Made by a program: the position numbers and the translations under genes
The notes under the pieces: generated by a model
Seen by the model: the letters and a program-made list of their open reading frames with translations, nothing else
Databases searched by the model: none
What the model was told of the DNA's origin: nothing
Assembly: GCF_002904335.1 (NCBI RefSeq)
Contig: NZ_PPHF01000038.1
Location: forward strand, 1-64,000
Reading direction: 5' to 3'
DNA: 64,000 nucleotides
Origin: Amycolatopsis sp. CA-126428
GTDB lineage: Bacteria > Actinomycetota > Actinomycetes > Mycobacteriales > Pseudonocardiaceae
Shown: positions 17,792 through 25,484 of the stretch, piece after piece
How the letters are laid out: each line of letters begins with the position of its first letter
Numbering within the stretch: position 1 is the stretch's first letter

Positions 17792-17861
17792 TCGTAGCCC
17801 ACGACCGGCCGGATCGGCCCGCGCCCGCGCCGAACGCGGCGCAGATCACAGCGAAAAACTT

Positions 17862-18266
17862 TCAGACCCGCTCGAGCACCACGACCGGGATCTCACGGTC
17901 CGTCTTCTTGGCGTACTCGTTGTAGTCCGGCCAGACGGCGGCGAGCTTTTCCCACAGCTTCGCGCGCTCCTCGCCGGCGGCCGTGCGCGCGCGGGCCGTG
18001 AACTTGTCCGCCTTGACCTGGACGCCGACCTCGGGGTGCTCGACGAGGTTGAAGTACCAGCCGGGGTGGTTCGGCGCGCCGCCCTTGGAGGCCACGATCA
18101 CCGGGTTGCCGTCGACTTCCTGGTAGATGAGGGCGAACTTGCGCTCCTGCCCGGTCTTGCGGCCCGTGGTGGTCAAGACCAGTGTCGGGACGCCTTCCTT
18201 CCACTCGTGGCCGACCTCGCCGTCGGTCTCCTCGTAGCGGCGGACGTGCTCGTCACCGAACAGCAT
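17862..18266 (-). CDS. Deazaflavin (F420)-dependent nitroreductase-family protein
   Basis: The 134-residue protein matches the Ddn-like split-barrel family: LVLTTTGRKTGQERKFALIY, then ASKGGAPNHPGWYFNLVEHPEV. These proteins use reduced F420 to reduce quinones, nitro compounds or other substrates, and are characteristic of actinomycetes. AAAGGAACC lies before the ATG. It is divergent from the LacI gene at 18482 across 215 bases that hold no other gene. Confidence 0.88.
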   Translation of the reverse strand: MLFGDEHVRRYEETDGEVGHEWKEGVPTLVLTTTGRKTGQERKFALIYQEVDGNPVIVASKGGAPNHPGWYFNLVEHPEVGVQVKADKFTARARTAAGEERAKLWEKLAAVWPDYNEYAKKTDREIPVVVLERV

Positions 18267-18481
18267 GCGTGGTTCCTTTCGCGTCGATCGGCAGTGGCGG
18301 GCTCACCACTTGAAGGTTCTCCTTGTTCCCAACACACGCGGCCCGCGCGATCTTCCCGTGAGTTTCACTCGTTCGGGTGAGGTCCCCCGAGCAGCGGCTT
18401 CTCGGGACACACCCCCCTCCCAGTAGATTGCACCGACCGAGCACGCGGAGACACTCGAGACCGACCTTGGAGGAGCCAGCC

Positions 18482-19522
18482 ATGAAGGCCCGGCCGCACG
18501 TGACACTGGAAGACGTGGCACGCAGCGCGAACGTCTCGCTCGCGACGGCGTCGCGGGTGCTCAACGGCACCGCGTCCGTCCGCGCCGACCTGCGGGAGCG
18601 GGTGTCCGCCGCCGCGGCCGAGCTGGCCTACGCCCCCAACGCCCACGCCCAGGCCTTGGCCGGCGGCACCCACCGGACGGTCGGCGTGATCTGCCACGAC
18701 GTCAGCGACCCGTACTTCGCGGCCATCGCGGGCGGGGTGATGCGGGTGGCCACCGACAACGGGCTGCTCGTCATGCTCGCCGGCACGTTCCGCGACCCGG
18801 ACCGCGAGGTCGCCTACGTCTCGACGCTGCGCGCGCAGCGGGCCGCGGCGATCCTGCTCATCGGCTCGGCGTTCGAGGACCGGGCGTGGGAACGCGCGAT
18901 GGCCGCCGAGCTGGAGCCCTACCGCCGCGGCGGCGGCCAGGTCGCGGCGGTCAGCCGGCACCGCGGGCTCAAGATCGACACCGTGCAGCCGGACAACAAG
19001 GGCGGCGCCGCGGCGCTGGCGAAGGAACTGGTCGGCCTCGGCCACAAGCGGTTCGCCGTGCTGGCCGGGCCGCGGCGGCTGAGCACCGTGATCGACCGGC
19101 TGGCCGGTTTCTCCGGCGAGCTCGCCGCGCACGGCATCGAACTGCGCGAAGACGACGTCGTCGAGGCCGCGTTCAGCCGCGACGGCGGCTACGAGGCGAC
19201 GAAGCGGCTGCTCGCCGGCCGCAAGCGCAAGCTGCCGACCTGCCTGTTCGCCGTCACCGACGTGATGGCGATCGGGGCGCTGACGGCGTTGCGCGAGGAA
19301 GGCGTGTCCGTGCCCGGCGACATCTCGGTGGCCGGCTTCGACGACATCCCGGTGGTCCGCGACCTGGCCCCGGCGCTGACCACGGTCCGGCTGCCGCTGG
19401 AAGAGCTCGGCGAACGCGCGATGGACATGGCGATCAAGGGCTCCGCGGGCACCCGGCCGCGGACGGTCCGGCTGTCCGGCGAAGTCGTCCTGCGCGAAAG
19501 CACCGGACGCCCGAAGCGCTGA
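18482..19522 (+). CDS. LacI-family regulator of the DUF993/isomerase genes
   Basis: The 346-residue LacI/GalR regulator has an HTH at about residues 7-28 (TLEDVARSANVSLATASRVLNGT) and a ligand-binding domain ending with GDISVAGFDDIPVVRDLAPALTTVRLP, the usual C-terminal signature. GGAGGAG precedes the ATG at 18482; the frame is open upstream but without family similarity. A perfect 14-bp palindrome of LacI-operator form lies between this gene and the next, so it most likely represses the DUF993-isomerase pair. The inducer is unknown, presumably a sugar or its phosphate. Confidence 0.9.
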   Translation: MKARPHVTLEDVARSANVSLATASRVLNGTASVRADLRERVSAAAAELAYAPNAHAQALAGGTHRTVGVICHDVSDPYFAAIAGGVMRVATDNGLLVMLAGTFRDPDREVAYVSTLRAQRAAAILLIGSAFEDRAWERAMAAELEPYRRGGGQVAAVSRHRGLKIDTVQPDNKGGAAALAKELVGLGHKRFAVLAGPRRLSTVIDRLAGFSGELAAHGIELREDDVVEAAFSRDGGYEATKRLLAGRKRKLPTCLFAVTDVMAIGALTALREEGVSVPGDISVAGFDDIPVVRDLAPALTTVRLPLEELGERAMDMAIKGSAGTRPRTVRLSGEVVLRESTGRPKR

Positions 19523-19536
19523 GGCCCACCGGGCCT
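19522..19536 (+). terminator. Small hairpin at LacI stop
   Basis: AGGCCC (19522-19527) pairs with GGGCCT (19531-19536) across a 3-base loop and is followed by TTGTC. The stem is short, so termination would be weak. Confidence 0.3.
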
Positions 19537-19570
19537 TGTCGCGGCGCGGCACAAGCCCTACCGTGGGCTG

Positions 19571-19584
19571 AGAAAGCGCTTTCT
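19571..19584. promoter_or_regulatory. LacI-type operator, 14-bp perfect palindrome
   Basis: AGAAAGCGCTTTCT is a perfect palindrome with a central CG step inside GCGC, the shape preferred by LacI/GalR regulators. It lies 21 bases before the DUF993 gene and 49 bases after the LacI gene. It is the best candidate binding site for that regulator. Confidence 0.75.
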
Positions 19585-19604
19585 GACCCTTCCGGAGGTC
19601 CTCG

Positions 19605-20741
19605 ATGCTCGTGCTCCCGGCCCCCGGCGGCAAGCTGCTGAACTGGTCGCCGTCCGGGCCACGGCCCCCCGCACCACCCCCGAACACGCCGCCGACTTCG
19701 CGCATCGCCTACGCCGCCGCGCACGTCGTCGCGGACGCGCTGGCCGACGAGCCCTACGCCGTGGACTGGGACACGACGCTGGCCTTCCGCGAGCACCTCT
19801 GGTCGTGCGGGCTGGGCGTCGCGGAGGCGATGGACACCGCGCAGCGCGGGATGGGCCTCGACTGGGCGACGACGCGGGAGCTGGTGTCCCGCACCGGCGC
19901 GGTCGCGGCCGGGCGGCGCTGGTGCGCCGGGGTCGGCACCGACCAGCTGCCGCCGGGACCGGCCACCGTGGCGTCCATTGTGGACGCCTGGCGCGAGCAG
20001 CTCGACCTGGTCGCCGGCGCGGGCGCGATCCCGGTCGTGATGGCCAGCCGGGCTCTGGCCGCCGCCGCCCAGAGCCCGGACGACTACCACGCGGCGTACG
20101 GGAAGCTCCTTTCCGAGACGGGCGGGCCGGTCCTGCTGCACTGGCTGGGCGAGCAGTTCGACCCGGCACTGGCCGGCTACTGGGGCCACGACGACGTCCG
20201 CGCCGCCGCCCGCGAGCTGGCGGCGCTCTGCGCCGAGCACGCCGCGACGATCGCCGGGGTGAAGGTTTCGGTGCTCGACGCCGAGATCGAGATCGAGTTC
20301 CGCCGGGCCCTCCCGGCCGGCGTCGCCTGCTACACCGGCGACGACTTCAACTACCCCGAGCTGATCGCCGGCGACGCGGAAGGCCACAGCGAAGCCCTGC
20401 TCGGCATCTTCGACCCGATCGCCCCGGTGGCCGCGGCGGGGCTGCGTCGCCTGGACGACGGCGACCAGGCCGGGTTCCGCGCCCTGCTCGACCCCACCGT
20501 GCCGCTGGCCAGGGAGATCTTCCGCGCGCCGACCCGGCACTACAAGACGGGCGTGGTGTTCCTGGCCCACCTCAACGGCCACCAGGACCACTTCCGGATG
20601 ATCGCCGGCCAGGAATCCGCGCGCACGATCACCCATCTGGCGACGCTGCTGCGACTCGCCGACGAGGCCGGCGTGCTGGCCGACCCCGACCTGGCCGAGG
20701 CCCGGATGCGGCCACTGCTGCGGGTCGCGGGGGTGGCGTGA
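19605..20741 (+). CDS. DUF993 family protein (dihydrodipicolinate-synthase-like TIM barrel)
   Basis: The 378-residue protein matches DUF993, a family with an aldolase-type barrel, recognised by segments such as TLAFREHLWSCGLGVAEAMDTAQRGMGLDW, VLLHWLGEQFDP and KTGVVFLAHLNGHQDHF. No biochemical role is established to my knowledge. In related actinomycetes such genes lie with a Gfo/Idh/MocA oxidoreductase, a sugar-phosphate isomerase and a LacI regulator, so a step in uncommon sugar or polyol breakdown is likely (inference). Here the oxidoreductase gene is missing. The stop shares one base with the next ATG (TGATG), which implies coupled translation. Confidence 0.85.
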   Translation: MLVLPAPGGKLLNWSPSGPRPPAPPPNTPPTSRIAYAAAHVVADALADEPYAVDWDTTLAFREHLWSCGLGVAEAMDTAQRGMGLDWATTRELVSRTGAVAAGRRWCAGVGTDQLPPGPATVASIVDAWREQLDLVAGAGAIPVVMASRALAAAAQSPDDYHAAYGKLLSETGGPVLLHWLGEQFDPALAGYWGHDDVRAAARELAALCAEHAATIAGVKVSVLDAEIEIEFRRALPAGVACYTGDDFNYPELIAGDAEGHSEALLGIFDPIAPVAAAGLRRLDDGDQAGFRALLDPTVPLAREIFRAPTRHYKTGVVFLAHLNGHQDHFRMIAGQESARTITHLATLLRLADEAGVLADPDLAEARMRPLLRVAGVA

Positions 20742-21553
20742 TGGACCCCCGGCTGAGCCTCAACCAGATCACCACGAAGTCGTGGTCGCTGCCCGAGGCG
20801 GTGGCCGGCTGCGCCGAGGCGGGCGTCGGCTGGATCGGGCTGTGGCGCGACAAGGTCGCCGAGACCGGGGTCGACGAAGCCGCGCGGCTGCTCAAGGAGC
20901 ACGGGGTGCGGGTTTCGTCGTTGTGCCGCGGCGGGTTCTTCACCGGCGTGACGCCGGAGGGGTCCCCTGTGGACGGTGTGGCCCAGACCCGGGAGGCGAT
21001 CGACGAAGCCGCCGCGCTCGGCGCCGACGTGCTCGTGCTGGTCGTGGGCGGGATCGCGGGCAACGACCTCGCCGCGTCCCGGCAGCGGGTCGCCGACGCG
21101 GTGGGCTCGCTGGCGCCGTACGCCGGGGAGCGCGGGGTCCGGCTCGGGCTGGAGCCGCTGCACCCGATGCAGTGCGCGGAGCGATCGGTGCTGTCCACTG
21201 TGGACCAGGCGCTGGCGATCGCGCTCGAGCACCCCGTCGATCAGGTCGGGGTGATCGTGGACGAGTTCCACGTCTGGTGGGACCCGCGGATCGAGGAGTC
21301 GATCGCCGCGGCCGCCGGCCGGATCGCCGGGTTCCACGTGTGCGACATCCTCGTGCCGCTCCCGGACCCGTTGCTGGGCCGCGCCCTGCCCGGCGACGGC
21401 CCGATCGACCACCGCCACCTGCGCGCGGCGGTGGAGGCCGCGGGCTACACCGGGCCGATCGAGGTCGAGGTGTTCAACGCTGATCTGTGGGCGCAGCCGG
21501 GCGAGGACGTGCTCGCCGCGACCATTGCGGCGTTCGAGCGACACGTGGCCTGA
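20741..21553 (+). CDS. Sugar phosphate isomerase/epimerase (AP endonuclease-like TIM barrel)
   Basis: The 270-residue xylose-isomerase-like barrel is related to hydroxypyruvate isomerases and inosose/ketose epimerases. Candidate metal ligands appear in GLEPLHP, VIVDEFHVWWDP, GFHVCD and EVEVFN. It probably interconverts a keto-sugar. Translation is coupled to the DUF993 gene through TGATG, so both work in one pathway under the LacI regulator upstream. An IclR gene follows after 51 bases that contain paired operator-like palindromes. Confidence 0.85.
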   Translation: MDPRLSLNQITTKSWSLPEAVAGCAEAGVGWIGLWRDKVAETGVDEAARLLKEHGVRVSSLCRGGFFTGVTPEGSPVDGVAQTREAIDEAAALGADVLVLVVGGIAGNDLAASRQRVADAVGSLAPYAGERGVRLGLEPLHPMQCAERSVLSTVDQALAIALEHPVDQVGVIVDEFHVWWDPRIEESIAAAAGRIAGFHVCDILVPLPDPLLGRALPGDGPIDHRHLRAAVEAAGYTGPIEVEVFNADLWAQPGEDVLAATIAAFERHVA

Positions 21554-21557
21554 ACCG

Positions 21558-21593
21558 GTCCGCCTGGCGGTACCCTGGGTCCACCAGGCGGAC
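21558..21593. promoter_or_regulatory. Two tandem IclR-type operator-like palindromes
   Basis: GTCCACC-A-GGCGGAC (21579-21593) is a 15-bp palindrome with one mismatched pair. GTCCGCC-T-GGCGG (21558-21570) is a second, imperfect copy. Seen together, GTCCGCCTGG and CCAGGCGGAC form a 10-bp inverted repeat. They lie 12-47 bases before the IclR start, so autoregulation is plausible. Confidence 0.6.
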
Positions 21594-21604
21594 GGGGGTC
21601 GCTC

Positions 21605-22267
21605 ATGAAGGCAGACGAAGACGGATCGGTCCGGAGCGTGCTCCGCGCCTTCGACCTGCTCGCTCTCTTCACCGAACACCGCCGGACCTGGGCGGTCAAG
21701 GACCTCACGACGGCCAGCGGCCTGGCGAAGACGACCGTGCTGCGGCTGGTCGCCACCTGCGAACAGCGCGGCCTGCTCTGGACCCGGCCGGACGGGCGGA
21801 TCACCGTCGGGCCCGGGATGCTGCGGTGGGCGCAGCTGGCGAACACCGCGTGGCAGCTGCCCGAGCCGGTCCGCCAGGTGCTGCGAGAACTGGCCCGGGA
21901 ATGCCGGGAAACGGTGAACCTCTACGTGCGCAGCACCGCCGTGCTCGTCTGCGTGGCCCAGCAGGAGGGGCCGCTGGCCATCCGGCACGTCGGCCGCGTC
22001 GGGGATGAGCTGCCGCTCGGCTTCGGGGCCGCCGGGCGAGTTCTCGACGGTGCCGAGGGCGCCGCGGTCAGTCACGGGGAGCCGGAGCCGGGCGCGTCCA
22101 GCGTCGCCGCGCCGGTGCACGACGGCGACGGGCGGCTGCTGGCGGCCCTCGCGATCACCGGGCCCAGCAGCCGGTTCGGGCCCGGCGAAGTCGCCGCGTT
22201 CACCGAGGCCCTCGCCGCCGCTTCGGTGCGGATATCGCAGATCGGCCTCGCGACGCGGGCGGAATAG
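21605..22267 (+). CDS. IclR-family transcriptional regulator
   Basis: The 220-residue protein has an N-terminal winged HTH (SVLRAFDLLALFTEHRRTWAVKDLTTASGLAKTTVLRLVATCEQRGLL, about residues 10-58) and a C-terminal effector domain. It is shorter than the usual 250 residues because the effector domain appears compact. Palindromes immediately upstream suggest self-control. It could also act on the DUF993-isomerase pair, although those already have a LacI regulator and operator. The effector is unknown. Confidence 0.88.
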   Translation: MKADEDGSVRSVLRAFDLLALFTEHRRTWAVKDLTTASGLAKTTVLRLVATCEQRGLLWTRPDGRITVGPGMLRWAQLANTAWQLPEPVRQVLRELARECRETVNLYVRSTAVLVCVAQQEGPLAIRHVGRVGDELPLGFGAAGRVLDGAEGAAVSHGEPEPGASSVAAPVHDGDGRLLAALAITGPSSRFGPGEVAAFTEALAAASVRISQIGLATRAE

Positions 22268-22313
22268 GCCACAGCCGTCCGGAATCCCGGGTGCGGTTGG
22301 TTAGGCTTCCGGC

Positions 22314-23024
22314 ATGCCGAACCTGCTGGTGGTGGAAGACGACGCGGCGATCGGCAGCGTGCTCGAATCGACCCTGCGACTGCACGGTCACCAGGTGTGC
22401 TGGCGCCGCGACGGGCGGACCGCCCTGCAAGCCGCCGAACCCGGCGATTTCGACCTCGTGCTGCTCGATCTCGGGCTGCCCGACCTGGACGGCGTCGAGG
22501 TCTGCCGCCGCCTGCGGGCCGCGCTGCCCGCCGCGGTGCTGGTCATCCTCACCGCGAGGCAGGAGGAAATGGACGTCGTCGTCGGGCTCGACGCCGGGGC
22601 CGACGACTACCTCACCAAACCGATCCGGCTGGGCGAGCTGCTCGCCCGGGTGCGGGCGCACCTGCGGCGCGGCGCACCGCCCGGGGCGCGGCCCCCGGTG
22701 ACCATCGGCGGGCTGACCGTCGACATCGCCGGCCGCCGCGCCATCCTGGGCGGGCGTGAAGTGGTGCTGCGGGCCAAGGAGTTCGACCTGCTGGCCCGGC
22801 TCGCCGAGCAGCCCGGCGTCGCGGTCAGCCGGGAGACGCTGATGTCCGAGGTCTGGGACGCGCACTGGTACGGCTCGACGAAGACGCTGGACGTGCACAT
22901 CGCGGCGGTGCGCCGCAAGCTCTCGGCGGCCGCCGGGCCCGACGACCAGGTGCCGCGGATCGCCACCCTGCGCGGGCACGGCTACCGGCTGGAAGACCCG
23001 GCGCGCACCGCCGCCGAAGGGTAG
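22314..23024 (+). CDS. Two-component response regulator, OmpR/PhoB family
   Basis: The 236-residue protein has a receiver domain (residues about 1-115) with phospho-acceptor Asp52 in LVLLDLGLPDLDG and the conserved Lys in YLTKPI. A winged-helix DNA-binding domain follows (ETLMSEVWDAHWYGSTKTLDVHIAAVRRKL). The sensor kinase gene starts two bases after its stop, so the pair is one transcription unit. Targets are not evident. Confidence 0.95.
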   Translation: MPNLLVVEDDAAIGSVLESTLRLHGHQVCWRRDGRTALQAAEPGDFDLVLLDLGLPDLDGVEVCRRLRAALPAAVLVILTARQEEMDVVVGLDAGADDYLTKPIRLGELLARVRAHLRRGAPPGARPPVTIGGLTVDIAGRRAILGGREVVLRAKEFDLLARLAEQPGVAVSRETLMSEVWDAHWYGSTKTLDVHIAAVRRKLSAAAGPDDQVPRIATLRGHGYRLEDPARTAAEG

Positions 23025-23026
23025 CT

Positions 23027-24304
23027 GTGCGCCGCCGGATCATTGCGCTCACGGTGCTGGCCGCCTTGGTCGCGACCGCGCTCTTCGCGCTGCCGCTGGG
23101 CATCGCGGCGATGCAGTACTACCGCGACGACACCAAGTCCGAGTTGGAGCGCGCCGCCGACACCGTCGCGCTCACGGTGTCACACGAGCTGAACACCGGC
23201 CTGGCGCCCGACCTGCCGTCGACCGGCGACGAGGACGGAGCCGACGTCGCGATCTACGGCCCCGACGGACGCCTCCTCGCCGGGCACGGACCCGCCGTCG
23301 CCGGCCCGGTCGCGCGGCGGGCCGCGAGCGCCACGGTGGACGTCGTCATCGAGCAGGAAGGCGACGAGGTCGCGCTGGCGGTCCCGGTGCTGAGCGGCTC
23401 GCGAGTGACCGGTGTGGTCCGCGCCGCGCTGCCGATGTCGGACCTGCGGCTGCGGGTCGTGCTGACCTGGCTCGGCATGGCCGCGCTCGCGGTCGCCGCG
23501 ATCGGGGTCAGCTGGCTGCTGGCCCGGCGGTTCACGACGCGGCTCGTCCGGCCGCTGGAGGAACTCGCTGAGGCGGCCGGCCGCCTCGGCGACGGCGACT
23601 TCACGGCCCGGTCCCCACGCGCGGGCATCCCCGAGATCGACCAGGTCGGCGAGACGCTGGACGCCACGGCGACGCGGATCGGCGAGACCCTGGAACGCGA
23701 GCGGGCGTTCTCCGCCGCGGCGTCACACCAGCTGCGCACGCCGCTGACCGGGCTGCGCCTGCAGCTGGAAGCGGCGCTGGAGACACCGGCGGCGGACCCG
23801 TACGCGGCCATCCGCGCCGGCATCGCGTCCGCCGACCGGCTGGAACGCACCATCGAGGACCTCCTGGCGCTGGGCCGGGAACGCCGGGGCCAGCGGGCCG
23901 AGCTGGATCTCGACGCGCTCCTCGTCGAGGTCCGGCAGGCCGGCGAGGCCCTGCTCGGGCCGCAGGGGCGGGCGCTGCGGATCCGCCGGGACGACCCGCC
24001 CCCGGCGCGCGTGGCGGCCGCGGCGGTCCGGCAGGTCATGGGCGTGCTGCTGGACAACGCGGTGACCCACGGGCGCGGCACGGTCACCGTCCTGGCCCGC
24101 GACGCCGGTGACGCGCTCGCCATCGACGTCACCGACGAAGGCCCGGACCTAGGCGAGACGGACCCGTTCGCGACGGCGCCCACCGGCCACGGCATCGGCC
24201 TGCGCCTGGCCCGCGGCCTCGCCGAAGCCGAAGGCGGCCGCCTCCGGCTCAGCCGTCCCGACCCGCCCACGTTCACCCTCCTCCTCCCTGCCGCCCACCC
24301 GTGA
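23027..24304 (+). CDS. Sensor histidine kinase
   Basis: The 425-residue membrane kinase has a transmembrane helix at about residues 5-27, an extracytoplasmic sensor stretch of about 110 residues, a second helix at about 146-168, a HAMP linker (TTRLVRPLEELAEAAGRLGDGDF), and a DHp helix with the phospho-acceptor His234 in SHQLRTPLTG. The ATPase domain has VLLDNAVTHG (N box), VTDEGPDLGE and GHGIGLRLARGLAEAEGG. It uses a GTG start two bases after the regulator gene. The sensor region does not match a domain I recognise. A 21-bp inverted-repeat array begins six bases past its stop. Confidence 0.93.
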   Translation: MRRRIIALTVLAALVATALFALPLGIAAMQYYRDDTKSELERAADTVALTVSHELNTGLAPDLPSTGDEDGADVAIYGPDGRLLAGHGPAVAGPVARRAASATVDVVIEQEGDEVALAVPVLSGSRVTGVVRAALPMSDLRLRVVLTWLGMAALAVAAIGVSWLLARRFTTRLVRPLEELAEAAGRLGDGDFTARSPRAGIPEIDQVGETLDATATRIGETLERERAFSAAASHQLRTPLTGLRLQLEAALETPAADPYAAIRAGIASADRLERTIEDLLALGRERRGQRAELDLDALLVEVRQAGEALLGPQGRALRIRRDDPPPARVAAAAVRQVMGVLLDNAVTHGRGTVTVLARDAGDALAIDVTDEGPDLGETDPFATAPTGHGIGLRLARGLAEAEGGRLRLSRPDPPTFTLLLPAAHP

Positions 24305-24310
24305 CCGAAA

Positions 24311-24435
24311 GGTCAACACGCGTGTCTGGAAGGTCGACACGCGTGATTGGGAGGTCGACACGACAGCGAGCCGTGTCGACCCTTCAATCACGGGTGTCGA
24401 CTCTGCAATCACGGGTGATGGCTCGGGAATCACGG
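24311..24435. repeat. 21-bp unit array in inverted halves between convergent genes (copy 1)
   Basis: Direct units with consensus GGTCGACACGCGTGATTGG plus two bases start at 24311, 24332 and 24353 (the last partial). Three units in the opposite orientation occupy 24373-24393, 24394-24414 and 24415-24435. The halves can pair around a centre where GTCGACACG faces CGTGTCGAC. The array fills the gap between the kinase stop (24304) and the convergent stop at 24439 almost exactly. It could fold as a long hairpin and serve as a two-way terminator. Confidence 0.85.
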
Positions 24436-24438
24436 TGG

Positions 24439-25266
24439 TCACATCGGGAAGGTCTTGCGGAAGGTGGCCGAGATCGGTTCGAGGTCGGCCACGAGCTGGG
24501 CGAGTTCCGCGGGGGTCAGGGCGTTGTAGGGGGCTTCGGCGAGCCGGTCGGTCAGGGCCTCGACGCGGGCCTTCGTGGCCCGGCCGGCCTCGGTGAGCCA
24601 GCCGTCGGTGCCGACGAGGCCGCGGGCGCGCATGCCGTCGATGACCGCGTCCAGCTGCGCGGCGGGGAGGTGCCAGACCCGGCCGAAGTCCTTCGCGGGC
24701 GTGTCGGCGGACAGGGCGTGGAGCACGTGGGCCTCCGTCCCGCCGATGCCCTCGGCCACCAGCGCGACGGTGTGGCCGTCGCCGCGGTGCTCGCGCAGCA
24801 GGGTCGCCGCGTGCCAGAGCCGGGCCACCGGCTCCTGCGGTACCGGGAGCGCGCGCAAGGCGGCGTAGAGGGGGCGGCCCTCGACCGGTGCGCTGGTCGC
24901 CGCCTTCAGCAGGAGCTCGCCGGCGCGGGCGACGCCCGGGTCGTCGGCGAGGGCGCCGAGGATCCGCCGCATCCCCGCGACGCAGCCCCGCTCGCGGGCG
25001 GACAGCGCCGCCTCGGGCGTGGTCAGGTCCCAGACGCGCGGGAGGTGCCGGGCCACCTCGCCGGGAGCGAAGTTGTAGAAGATCGCGTGGACCACCTCGG
25101 CCGGCACCCCACGCCCGAGCGGCGCGGCCCGCCCGGCGAAGTAGGCGTCCCACACGTTGCGCAGGCCCAGCGCCAGCAGGGCCTCGTCGGACTCGTCGGC
25201 GAAGTAGGGCACCAGGCCGATCGGCTCGACCAGGTCGTACATGCGGCGCGCGACGGGCTCGGACAT
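24439..25266 (-). CDS. SCO6745-family protein
   Basis: The 275-residue cytoplasmic protein matches an actinomycete family of unknown role that begins MSEPVARRMYDLVEPIGLVPYF and carries AIFYNFAPGEVARHLPRVWDL. The C-terminal part (LDAVIDGMRARGLVGTDGWLTEAGRATKARVEALTDRLA) looks like a winged helix of the MarR type, so DNA or ligand binding is possible. The ATG at 25266 has AGGGG six bases before it; the ATG at 25272 touches that site and is less likely. No operon partner. Confidence 0.75.
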   Translation of the reverse strand: MSEPVARRMYDLVEPIGLVPYFADESDEALLALGLRNVWDAYFAGRAAPLGRGVPAEVVHAIFYNFAPGEVARHLPRVWDLTTPEAALSARERGCVAGMRRILGALADDPGVARAGELLLKAATSAPVEGRPLYAALRALPVPQEPVARLWHAATLLREHRGDGHTVALVAEGIGGTEAHVLHALSADTPAKDFGRVWHLPAAQLDAVIDGMRARGLVGTDGWLTEAGRATKARVEALTDRLAEAPYNALTPAELAQLVADLEPISATFRKTFPM

Positions 25267-25406
25267 CTTCATCCCCTGGGAGTCGTGGCGGCGCCCTCGT
25301 GGCGACCGCTCACCCCCTCCACGAACGGCTCACGCGGGATCCGACACCCAGGCCCGGCCAAATTTTGCCTGCGGAACGAATCGCCATGATCCGACGCCGC
25401 TGTGCA

Positions 25407-25426
25407 ATGAATCACCTGTGATTCAT
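25407..25426. promoter_or_regulatory. 20-bp palindromic operator upstream of the lysine operon
   Basis: ATGAATCAC (25407-25415) and GTGATTCAT (25418-25426) are perfect complements separated by CT. The site is AT-rich against a GC-rich background and lies 59-78 bases before the permease start. The TetR gene at 29395 is a local candidate binder; an AsnC or GntR-type lysine sensor elsewhere is equally possible. Confidence 0.7.
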
Positions 25427-25484
25427 CTGTACGAGCAATGTTCTCGTGTTTTCCGCTCCGGAAACGACCGTTACCGTCGTCGGC

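Noticed and set aside
24301..24435. CRISPR-like array
   Set aside because: Units are 21 bases without unique spacers, occur in both orientations and have no cas genes nearby.
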